Source of the DNA: Coprobacter fastidiosus
Lineage (GTDB): Bacteria; Bacteroidota; Bacteroidia; Bacteroidales; Coprobacteraceae
DNA: 64,000 nt
Assembly (NCBI RefSeq): GCF_030296935.1
Contig: NZ_AP028032.1
Span: forward strand, 1,178,001 to 1,242,000
Direction of reading: 5' to 3'
How positions within the stretch are numbered: the stretch's first letter is position 1; the number at the start of each line of letters is the position of its first letter. Shown here piece after piece: positions 53,782 to 61,753 of this stretch. The notes below the pieces were generated by a model. It searched no databases. It worked only from the letters and a program-made list of their open reading frames with translations, and was not told the origin of the DNA. The position numbers and the translations under genes are program-made.

Positions 53782-55119
53782 ATGTTAAAATCATTTCGGA
53801 TAGGTGGAATACATCCACCGGAAAATAAATTATCTGCCGGAAAAAACATACAAACGGCAACTCTTCCCAAACAAGCTGTAATTCTTTTAGGACAACATAT
53901 AGGAGCTCCGGCTCAAGTTGTCGTAAACAAAGGTGATTCGGTAAAAGTGGGAACGTTATTGGCAAAAGCCGGAGGTTTTGTTTCCGCTAATATTCACTCT
54001 TCTGTTTCCGGAACAGTAGCAAAAATAGATCAGATTACCGATACGTCAGGTTACAAACGCCCGGCAATATTTATTGATGTTGAAGGTGATGAATGGGAAG
54101 AAAGTATCGACCGTAGCAAAGCTCTGAAAAAAGAGTGTGCTCTTAGCGAAAAAGAAATAATACAACGAATCAGTGATTGCGGTATCGTAGGACTTGGAGG
54201 AGCAACATTTCCTACTCAAGTAAAACTGTCTCCGCCTCCGGGGATGAAAGCATCGATACTGATTATAAATGCCGTAGAATGTGAACCTTATCTCACTTCA
54301 GATCATCAATTGATGATGGAAAAAACCGAAGAGATTCTCGTCGGAATCATGATATTGAAAAAAGCGGTTGGAGTAGAACATGCGGTAATCGGAATAGAAA
54401 ATAATAAAAAAGACGCTATATCCAAGATGCAAAGTCTGGTGTCTTCATATTCCGGAATTACAATTTGTCCACTAAAAGTAAGATACCCGCAAGGAGGTGA
54501 AAAACAACTAATTGATGCTATTATCCACCGTCAAGTTCCAAGTGGCGGATTGCCTATCTCTACCGGAGCTGTAGTACAAAACGTAGGAACGGCATTTGCA
54601 GTATATGAAGCGATACAAAAGAATAAACCGCTATTCGAACGTATAGTAACCGTAACAGGGAAATCGTTAAAATCTCCGTCTAATTTTCTAGTACGAATAG
54701 GAACTCCTATCGGACAACTAATCGATGCTGCCGGAGGATTGCCTGACGACACCGAAAAAATCGTATCCGGAGGTCCTATGATGGGGAAAGCGGTAGTATC
54801 GACAGATATACCGACAACAAAAGGCTGTTCCGGTATTCTCCTGATTCAAAATCGAGAAGCCGAAAGAAAAGAAATGTATCCATGTATTCGATGCGCAAAA
54901 TGTGTAGCTGTATGCCCGATGGGACTCGAACCTAATCTTTTAGCGAAATTATCGGACTTTTCCGATTGGGAAAAATCGGAAAAAGAACATGTCATGGATT
55001 GCATCGAATGCGGTTCATGTAGCTACACATGTCCGGCACACCGTCCCTTACTCGATTTTATTCGTTTAGGCAAAAGTAAAGTCGGAAATATTATCCGTAA
55101 CCGGGTTGTCAAAAAATAA
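53782..55119 (+). CDS. rnfC: Rnf complex subunit C (NADH/FMN subunit)
   Basis: A 445-residue peripheral subunit. N-terminal FRIGGIHPPENK, an NADH/FMN-binding region (GLGGATFPTQVKL near 136, NAVECEPYLTSDHQLM near 168) and two [4Fe-4S] motifs near the C-terminus (CIRCAKCVAVCPMGLEP near 369, CIECGSCSYTCPAHRP near 408). It is the site of NAD reduction. 59 bp after rnfB. Confidence 0.96.
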   Translation: MLKSFRIGGIHPPENKLSAGKNIQTATLPKQAVILLGQHIGAPAQVVVNKGDSVKVGTLLAKAGGFVSANIHSSVSGTVAKIDQITDTSGYKRPAIFIDVEGDEWEESIDRSKALKKECALSEKEIIQRISDCGIVGLGGATFPTQVKLSPPPGMKASILIINAVECEPYLTSDHQLMMEKTEEILVGIMILKKAVGVEHAVIGIENNKKDAISKMQSLVSSYSGITICPLKVRYPQGGEKQLIDAIIHRQVPSGGLPISTGAVVQNVGTAFAVYEAIQKNKPLFERIVTVTGKSLKSPSNFLVRIGTPIGQLIDAAGGLPDDTEKIVSGGPMMGKAVVSTDIPTTKGCSGILLIQNREAERKEMYPCIRCAKCVAVCPMGLEPNLLAKLSDFSDWEKSEKEHVMDCIECGSCSYTCPAHRPLLDFIRLGKSKVGNIIRNRVVKK

Positions 55120-55140
55120 CAAAAAGAAATTCTTTAATTT

Positions 55141-56091
55141 ATGGATAAAAAATTTATAATATCACCTTCACCGCATATTCATAGCGGAAATTCTGTAGAA
55201 GGATGTATGTACGGCGTTCTGATTGCTTTGATCCCGGCATTTCTTGTAGCACTCTATTTTTTCGGGTTAGGAGCATTGATCGTAACTGTTACATCGGTAT
55301 TGGCATGTGTCTTATTCGAATACCTGATTCAAAAATACATTTTAAAAGGAAAAGTAACTATTTCTAACGGATCAGCAATTCTTACCGGGGTCTTATTAGC
55401 ATTCAATGTCCCCTCAAACCTTCCGGTATGGATCATTATCATAGGAGCATTGGTCGCTATCGGGATCGGGAAAATGTCGTTCGGAGGATTGGGAAACAAT
55501 ATTTTCAATCCGGCATTAGTAGGGAGGGTATTTCTATTGATTTCTTTTCCCGTACAAATGACAACATGGCCAAAACCGGAAGCATTCAACTCACATTATC
55601 TGGATGCGACAACAGGTGCGACACCTCTTAGTATGTTAAAACAAGGTATGCCGATAGAAAACACAACTTTAGATTTATTACTCGGAAACGTCGGAGGTAG
55701 TCTCGGTGAAATCGGGGCAATCGCCCTACTTTTAGGTTTTGCCTATATGTTATGGAAAAAAATCATTACATGGCACATTCCGGTGTCAATATTGGCAACC
55801 GTCGCAATTTTCTCTCTTTTAATAGGCATAGATCCTCTGACCCAACTTCTTACCGGAGGGCTGTTGTTAGGATCGATATTCATGGCTACCGATTATGTTA
55901 CATCACCGATGTCTCACAAAGGAATGATTATTTATGGCGTTGCCATCGGTCTCTTGACAATCATTATCCGCCAATGGGCTGCCTATCCTGAAGGAATGTC
56001 GTTCGCTATATTGATTATGAACGCTTTCACACCGTTAATTAATATGTATGTCAAACCTAAACGTTTCGGGGAGGTCGTAAAACATGGCTAA
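55141..56091 (+). CDS. rnfD: Rnf complex subunit D (flavinylated membrane subunit)
   Basis: A 316-residue membrane protein with about nine helices. The covalent-FMN threonine motif is clear in DATTGATPLSML (about 156-167). Conserved MYGVLIALIPA and NIFNPALVGRVFLLISFP are present. It carries electrons through the membrane with RnfG. Its stop overlaps the start of rnfG. Confidence 0.96.
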   Translation: MDKKFIISPSPHIHSGNSVEGCMYGVLIALIPAFLVALYFFGLGALIVTVTSVLACVLFEYLIQKYILKGKVTISNGSAILTGVLLAFNVPSNLPVWIIIIGALVAIGIGKMSFGGLGNNIFNPALVGRVFLLISFPVQMTTWPKPEAFNSHYLDATTGATPLSMLKQGMPIENTTLDLLLGNVGGSLGEIGAIALLLGFAYMLWKKIITWHIPVSILATVAIFSLLIGIDPLTQLLTGGLLLGSIFMATDYVTSPMSHKGMIIYGVAIGLLTIIIRQWAAYPEGMSFAILIMNAFTPLINMYVKPKRFGEVVKHG

Positions 56092-56707
56092 AACAGAATC
56101 TACATTTTTAAATATGCTTGTCGTCTTGACGGTCACCACTCTAATTGTCGGAGCAGCATTGGGATATGTGTACAACATCACCAAAAAACCTATTGCCGAA
56201 GCAGAACAGAAACAGCAAATAGAAGCCATACAAATGGTAGCTCCGGAATTTGACAATTCACCGATCAAGGATAAATATTCACTGAAAATCGGAGCAGACA
56301 GTTTGGAAGTTACCGTTTTCCCGGCAAAAAAAGGAGGACAAAAAGTCGGTGCGGCAGTAGAAGCAATCACAAAAAAGGGTTTTGGAGGAGAAATAAAAAT
56401 CATGGTAGGATTTAATGCAGACGGTTCAATACGTAATTATAGAGTTTTGAAACATGCAGAGACTCCGGGATTAGGTTCTAAAATGGATGAGTGGTTTCGA
56501 ACAGACAAAAACAATCAAAATATTTTAGGTAAGAACCCGGCAACCGACCGTCTGACAGTAAGTAAAGATGGCGGAAGTGTAGATGCCATCACTGCTGCAA
56601 CTATTAGTTCAAGAGCATTTCTGGATGCCATACAAACAGCTTATAATGCTTATATGAATCGTACCGATGCTCAAAGCGGTGCATCATATAAAGCGCATAC
56701 CAAATAA
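56084..56707 (+). CDS. rnfG: Rnf complex subunit G (flavinylated)
   Basis: A 207-residue protein with one N-terminal membrane helix and an FMN-binding domain outside. The flavinylation region is VDAITAATISSRAF near 166-179: the usual SGAT/TGAT reads TAAT, with Ala for Gly, a variant probably still used by ApbE. Other motifs: VGFNADGSIRNYRVLKHAETPGLGSKM. Overlaps rnfD by 8 bp. Confidence 0.95.
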   Translation: MAKTESTFLNMLVVLTVTTLIVGAALGYVYNITKKPIAEAEQKQQIEAIQMVAPEFDNSPIKDKYSLKIGADSLEVTVFPAKKGGQKVGAAVEAITKKGFGGEIKIMVGFNADGSIRNYRVLKHAETPGLGSKMDEWFRTDKNNQNILGKNPATDRLTVSKDGGSVDAITAATISSRAFLDAIQTAYNAYMNRTDAQSGASYKAHTK

Positions 56708-56722
56708 ACAGGAGATGATATT

Positions 56723-57307
56723 ATGAATAAAATGAGTATCATACTAAACGGAGTTATTAAAGAGAATCCGACATTTGTCCTATTATTGGGGATGTGTCCT
56801 ACTTTGGGAACGACCTCATCCGCAGAAAACGGAATGGGAATGGGACTGGCGACAACATTTGTTCTGATTTGTTCGAACGTAGCTATATCTTTAGTAAAAA
56901 ACTTTATTCCCGATAAAATCCGTATTCCGGCATTTATTGTGATAATCGCAGCTTTCGTTACTATTTTAGAAATGTGCATGAAAGCTTATGTACCGGCACT
57001 ATACGCAAGTCTCGGATTGTTTATTCCTCTAATTGTAGTAAACTGTATTGTCTTAGGTCGCGCCGAATCTTTTGCGGCAAAACACAACGCATTCGATTCG
57101 ATGCTCGACGGTGTAGGTATCGGTTTGGGATTTACCGGAGCACTGACTCTTTTAGGTGCTGTACGGGAGTTTTTAGGTACAGGAAAAATATTCAGCGTTA
57201 CAATCTTCCCCGAACAATACGGAGCTTTAGTCTTCGTTCTTGCTCCGGGAGCTTTCATCGTGCTGGGATATCTCATTCTCATTGTTAACAAACTTAAAAC
57301 CAAATAA
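56723..57307 (+). CDS. rnfE: Rnf complex subunit E
   Basis: A 194-residue integral membrane protein with six helices, paralogous to RnfA. Conserved: IKENPTFVLLLGMCPTLGTTSSAENGMGMGLATTFVL at the N-terminus and IIVNCIVLGRAESFAAKHN-type loop near 108. With RnfA it forms the central pore and holds a [2Fe-2S] between the inverted half-helices in solved structures. 15 bp after rnfG. Confidence 0.96.
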   Translation: MNKMSIILNGVIKENPTFVLLLGMCPTLGTTSSAENGMGMGLATTFVLICSNVAISLVKNFIPDKIRIPAFIVIIAAFVTILEMCMKAYVPALYASLGLFIPLIVVNCIVLGRAESFAAKHNAFDSMLDGVGIGLGFTGALTLLGAVREFLGTGKIFSVTIFPEQYGALVFVLAPGAFIVLGYLILIVNKLKTK

Positions 57308-57310
57308 GAG

Positions 57311-57892
57311 ATGATTACCTATATATCTATATTCATTACCGCCATATTCGTCAATAATATCGTATTGGCTCAATTTTTAGGGATATGCCCTTTTTTGGGG
57401 GTTTCTAAAAAGGTCAGTACTGCAATCGGAATGGGGGCTGCCGTAACATTTGTAATGACAATTGCAACAATCGTCACATACTTGTTGCAAAAATATCTGC
57501 TGGATGCTGCCGGACTGCAATTTATGCAAACCATAATTTTTATTTTAGTAATAGCGGCATTGGTACAAATGGTAGAAATCATTCTGAAAAAAGTATCACC
57601 TCCACTCTATCAGGCATTAGGAGTCTTTCTTCCTTTGATTACTACCAACTGTGCTATTCTGGGAGTTGCTATTTTGGTAATACAAAAAGATTATAATCTG
57701 ATGGAATCTGTCGTATTTGCCATTTCGACAGCTATCGGCTTTACATTAGCAATGGTTTTATTCGCCGGCATTCGGGAACAATTGAGTACGACTAAAGTTC
57801 CTAAAGCCATGCAAGGAATTCCTATCGCTTTAGTAGTCGCAGGACTTTTAGCTATGGCTTTCATGGGATTTTCGGGTATAAAAATCGGATAA
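57311..57892 (+). CDS. rnfA: Rnf complex subunit A
   Basis: A 193-residue six-helix membrane protein. [37 protein letters not shown] and [15 protein letters not shown] with the conserved cysteines of the RnfA/E pair are present. Last gene of the operon, 3 bp after rnfE and followed by a very strong terminator. Confidence 0.96.
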   Translation: MITYISIFITAIFVNNIVLAQFLGICPFLGVSKKVSTAIGMGAAVTFVMTIATIVTYLLQKYLLDAAGLQFMQTIIFILVIAALVQMVEIILKKVSPPLYQALGVFLPLITTNCAILGVAILVIQKDYNLMESVVFAISTAIGFTLAMVLFAGIREQLSTTKVPKAMQGIPIALVVAGLLAMAFMGFSGIKIG

Positions 57893-57900
57893 ATACTTGT

Positions 57901-57960
57901 TATTAGAAAAACGGAATCGCCGAAAACCATTTAGTTTTCGGCGATTCCGTTTTTCTAATA
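57901..57960. terminator. 27-bp perfect-stem bidirectional terminator
   Basis: TATTAGAAAAACGGAATCGC and the next seven bases pair exactly with 57934-57960, leaving a 6-nt loop CATTTA. A-tracts and T-tracts inside the stem give U-runs on either strand. It separates the convergent rnf and cyd operons. Confidence 0.95.
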
Positions 57961-57970
57961 CAACAAACTT

Positions 57971-59122
57971 CTAATAGGTATGTTCCCCACTTTCCATCTC
58001 CTGTTCGGTAATAGGCTTTTTGTCCATAGCTCTCCACGCATAGACAATATAAGCTAAAACAAAAGGAACTAAGAAAGAGACGACAGTCATTACTTCTAAG
58101 GTAAAGAGACTCGATGAACTGTTATAAATCGTCAGAGAACTTTGCAAATCAACAGCAGAAGAATAATACGGAGTATTATTATAACCTGCCAAGAAGAATA
58201 GGCTCAAAACGACTAACACTGTCCCAATACCGCTATACCAAATACCGCAAATCCATGTCTTGGAAAATGCTGCTCGTATAATTGCATACAATACCGACAC
58301 GACACCAATCAGAAACATAACCGCAACCCAAGGCATCTCTATCAAATTAAAGAAATATTTATATTTTCTCACAAACACTTCTCCATTTACAGGATTCAGT
58401 TCATAACCGTCGGCTGTAAGCGTTGCACCGACAAATATAAGGAACAACACGACAAAAGGAACTGCATTAATCAATACTTGCCGACGGGCACGATTAAAGA
58501 TCGTTTCGTCCGCAATATTATTCATAAAATAAAGCGAGGCCTGAACTCTTGCCAAAAAGAAAACAGTCACTCCTAACAAAAGATTACGCCAATCGGCTAT
58601 CGCTTCTAATCCATGATACGGATTTACCCACGTAGAAATTACAGGCTGATATATATCCATTAGATTTTCTTTATCAACTTTGAAATCAGCTCCGCTGAAA
58701 AAAGTACCGACAGCAACTCCTAATAAAATGATTCCGACAACACCGTTAATCAATAAAAATATATCATACACTTTCGTTCCCAAAAGATTCCCTTTACGAG
58801 AACGATATTCGTAAGAAACAGCTTGTATGATAAAACTAAAAAGAATAGCCATCCATAACCAATATGCTCCTCCGAAACTCGTAGAATAAAATAATGGGAA
58901 TGATGCAAAAAAAGCCCCTCCGAACACCACCAAAGTCGTAAACGTAAACTCCCATTTCCTACCTAAAGAATTAACGAGCATAGTTTTCTCTATCGGCTTC
59001 TTGGCAATAGTCGTCAGTAAAGTCTGCCCACCCTGCACAAAAAGTAAGAACACCAACAACGCCCCTAACAGCGAAATAATAAACCACCAATAATGCTGGT
59101 AAAAAAATTCATTCAGTTCCAT
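57971..59122 (-). CDS. cydB: Cytochrome bd quinol oxidase subunit II
   Basis: A 383-residue membrane protein with nine or so helices. N-terminal HYWWFIISLLGALLVFLLFVQGGQTLL, the family's GREWEFTF-like VNSLGRKWEFTFTTLVVFGGAFFASFPLFY near 48-78 and C-terminal NSSSSLFTLEVMTVVSFLVPFVLAYI. With CydA it reduces oxygen to water using menaquinol, with high O2 affinity. 6 bp after cydA. Confidence 0.95.
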   Translation of the reverse strand: MELNEFFYQHYWWFIISLLGALLVFLLFVQGGQTLLTTIAKKPIEKTMLVNSLGRKWEFTFTTLVVFGGAFFASFPLFYSTSFGGAYWLWMAILFSFIIQAVSYEYRSRKGNLLGTKVYDIFLLINGVVGIILLGVAVGTFFSGADFKVDKENLMDIYQPVISTWVNPYHGLEAIADWRNLLLGVTVFFLARVQASLYFMNNIADETIFNRARRQVLINAVPFVVLFLIFVGATLTADGYELNPVNGEVFVRKYKYFFNLIEMPWVAVMFLIGVVSVLYAIIRAAFSKTWICGIWYSGIGTVLVVLSLFFLAGYNNTPYYSSAVDLQSSLTIYNSSSSLFTLEVMTVVSFLVPFVLAYIVYAWRAMDKKPITEQEMESGEHTY

Positions 59123-59128
59123 AATCTT

Positions 59129-60686
59129 CTATTTTTGAACAGGTCCTTTTTTTATTTGTTTCAACATAATCCCGATCTCGGCAACAAGCAATACCGTAAA
59201 AAGAACGGCAAACATCCAAAATGTCGTCTGTACTGCAGATGTCTGAATTTTCGATACTGCAGCAAACGTCGGCATAATATCCTGTATCACCCAAGGCTGG
59301 CGTCCCATCTCCGCAACAATCCATCCCGACTCCAGACAGATATATCCCAAAGGAAGAGATAAGAGAGAGATCCATAATACCCATTTAGCTTTATCTAACT
59401 TATCTTTAGAGATATAAGCCAATATCAATAGAAAAAGCGCAATGAAGAAGAATGCTAATGTAATCATGATCATGAAACGAATAGAAAACAAAAGGAACAT
59501 GTGGTATCAATTGTTCCATATCAGTCACATACCCATATCCGAAATCAGAATAATTTTCTTCCAATCGTTTTCCCGCTTCTTCCATGGCTGCTTTATCTCC
59601 AGCTTTTTGAGCTACTTTATAATCAGACAATGCCTTAATAGCCAATTTCCCTCTTTCGATACGTTCTTGCGCAGAAGGGGCGATAATCACTTCTCCCTTT
59701 GCATTTTTCATCTCATACCCACCATCGATAATATCATTAATTCCCGGTACAAAACCGTCAATATGGCGAGTAGCAAGGAAAGACAAAAGTCCGGGAATTT
59801 TCACCTCGAATAAAAACGGATCGATATTGTCCGTATAACTCTTTTTTTCAGGATTAAGAATGCCGAAAGCGACCAATCCCTGTCTATTTTCTCCATGATA
59901 TACCCCTTCCATAGCTGCAAGTTTCATCGGTTGTTTTTCTGCAACCTGATACGCTGATCCATCTCCGGTATAAGCAACAACAATCATTCCTATAAGCCCG
60001 ACCCATGAAGCGACTTTCATACTTTTGACAGCCATAAAACGTTCTCTATTCTTTAATAAATACCAAGCACTAATACTGACAACGAATATAGCCCCGAATA
60101 CCCAACCTGCAGATACGGTATGAAAAAACTTATTGATTGCAACCGGTGATAATACGACATCTGCAAAACTATCCATTTCATTGCGGACGGTATCAGGATT
60201 AAATTTCATTCCTGCCGGATACTGCATCCAAGCATTGGCCACCAATATCCACAAAGCCGAAATCGTAGCACCCAAAGTTGTCAACCAAGTAGCAGCCAAA
60301 TGCATGCCTTTGCTCACCTTATTCCATCCGAAGAACATAATTGCAATAAAAGTCGATTCCATAAAAAAGGCCATAATTCCCTCAATAGCCAACGGAGCTC
60401 CGAATATATCACCGACAAACCAACTATAATTAGACCAATTCGTTCCGAACTGAAACTCCAAAATAATACCGGTTGCAACGCCAATGGCAAAATTTATTCC
60501 GAATAGAGTCATCCAGAATTTTGTCATTTGTTTCCACCGTTCATCTCCAGAACGATAATAAATCGTCTCCATAATCCCGACAATAACTCCCAGCCCCAAC
60601 GTCAACGGAACAAAAAGCCAATGATACATGGCCGTCAAAGCAAACTGCGCCCTCGACCAATCCACAACAGAAAATAGATCATTCAT
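59129..60686 (-). CDS. cydA: Cytochrome bd quinol oxidase subunit I, frame-disrupted
   Basis: Two frames together make one ~518-residue CydA. Frame 1 (60686 to 59406) gives MNDLFSVVDWSRAQFALTAMYHW (haem ligand His22), FFHTVSAGWVFG (second haem His near 190), and the Q-loop, but turns to nonsense after VFYSFH. The rest (IMITLAFFFIALFLL, then GWIVAEMGRQPWV with the conserved GRQPW) continues in the other frame to 59129. Skipping one base at 59471 (CAT-g-ATC-ATG) joins them as FYSFHIMITLAFF, the normal family sequence carrying the haem b558 Met ligand. A 1-base insertion or a sequence error is most likely. The oxidase would be dead if the shift were real and unrepaired. Confidence 0.9.
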
Positions 60687-60713
60687 AACTCAGACGTTTA
60701 TAATTTATAGTAT

Positions 60714-60956
60714 TTATCTACTTTCAGGAACAGGAAACGTAAGTTCCATACCTACATGCTCGGCCCGCTCCTCATCAGTATTGAAATTTGCATTTAAAAT
60801 ATTAGGGAAAAAAAATAGTTTCAGTACGAAAAACATAATAAATAATTTAATCAGAATAATCGTCCATAAGGTCTTGCCCAAAGTCATATTTCTGAATCCG
60901 TCTACATAAAATCGAAATATACGAACAAATACATTTTTATTATTTATCAAGGTCAT
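60714..60956 (-). CDS. DUF4492 small membrane protein
   Basis: An 80-residue protein with one membrane helix (IILIKLFIMFFVLKLFFFP, about 31-50) and the DUF4492 signature (FVRIFRFYVDGFRNMTLGKTLW). It is found right before cydA in Bacteroidota, as here (27 bp), and is probably a small accessory subunit of the bd oxidase, comparable in role to CydX/CydY, though that is inference. First gene of the operon. Confidence 0.88.
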   Translation of the reverse strand: MTLINNKNVFVRIFRFYVDGFRNMTLGKTLWTIILIKLFIMFFVLKLFFFPNILNANFNTDEERAEHVGMELTFPVPESR

Positions 60957-60986
60957 TCTCTATTCGGTATTAGAAAGCTTACGAAT

Positions 60987-61019
60987 ACAAACTTAAAAAC
61001 TATTTTTCATATTTATAAA
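60987..61019 (-). promoter_or_regulatory. Promoter of DUF4492-cydAB
   Basis: TAAGTTTGT (60987-60995, minus) matches the -7 consensus. TTTA (61016-61019) lies 20 bp upstream in the -33 position, one base off TTTG. The start codon is 30 bp downstream. Confidence 0.6.
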
Positions 61020-61051
61020 ATAAATCAGGATTTTTATCTGCAAACAATATC

Positions 61052-61088
61052 AAAAAGACTCTGCCCGATCACTCAGACAAAGTCTTTT
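61052..61088 (-). terminator. Terminator of the Dps-like ferritin gene
   Basis: AAAAGACT / AGTCTTTT with a CTG/CAG inner extension and an ACAA bulge; followed on the minus strand by a T-run. Confidence 0.75.
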
Positions 61089-61112
61089 CTTCATCAAAAA
61101 CACCCCAACATA

Positions 61113-61619
61113 TTAAGCTTTGCAAACTTCTTGGCGGAAAATACGCATATCTTCCAACCATGACTCAATATCTTCTTCATGCTCCAATTCTTCTGCAAGA
61201 ATATGAGTAGCGATATTGAAAGTCGTAAAATCTTTTCCATTAGTGAAATTAGCGATATCTTCGTATCTCTGAATAGCACATCTTTCTGATCCGAGATTTT
61301 GTTTCAATATAGCCTCAATATTAGGATCTACCGGAGGAAGATATTTACAATGAGCTAATTTAAACCATTCTTCAGGCGACAGAACCGGAGTACCATCCAA
61401 CTGAATAATTCTGTCAATTAACAGTTTTGCATGATCAAGTTCTTCATCTGCATGTTTCAATAATTCTTTTTCAATGTCATCATGCATCGGACCTTTCATT
61501 ACACGTGCTCCTACCCAATATTGATAATATGCCAACCATTCTTCTGCCAATGCCTGATTCAGAACATCGATCAAACTCTTTACATCCAATGTAAGAATTT
61601 CAACTCCTTTTTTTCCCAT
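61113..61619 (-). CDS. Dps-like (DPSL) ferritin-like protein
   Basis: A 168-residue four-helix ferritin-like protein. Metal ligands are seen in LAEEWLAYYQYWVGA near 18-32 (Glu), HADEELDHAKLLIDR near 57 (ExxH), NLGSERCAIQRYEDIA near 111 and LAEELEHEEDIESWLEDM near 143. Cysteines in LAHCKYLPP and SERCAI match the thiol pair near the di-iron site described for DPSL proteins, including the Bacteroides fragilis one. It probably stores iron and removes peroxide. Stands alone. Confidence 0.88.
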   Translation of the reverse strand: MGKKGVEILTLDVKSLIDVLNQALAEEWLAYYQYWVGARVMKGPMHDDIEKELLKHADEELDHAKLLIDRIIQLDGTPVLSPEEWFKLAHCKYLPPVDPNIEAILKQNLGSERCAIQRYEDIANFTNGKDFTTFNIATHILAEELEHEEDIESWLEDMRIFRQEVCKA

Positions 61620-61722
61620 AATTCTATTTTTATTATGTAAATAAATGTCGATTTATTACTTAAAACAAACTATGAGATAAAATGTTTAGAATCCGGAATA
61701 ATTATATGATGTCCGATAAAAA

Positions 61723-61748
61723 AGAAGTCCGGAATATTCCGGACTTCT
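61723..61748 (-). terminator. Perfect 26-bp palindrome: terminator of the GH30 gene
   Basis: AGAAGTCCGGAAT followed by its exact reverse complement; on the minus strand a run of six Ts comes next. It lies 6 bp after the stop codon. Confidence 0.85.
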
Positions 61749-61753
61749 ATAAA

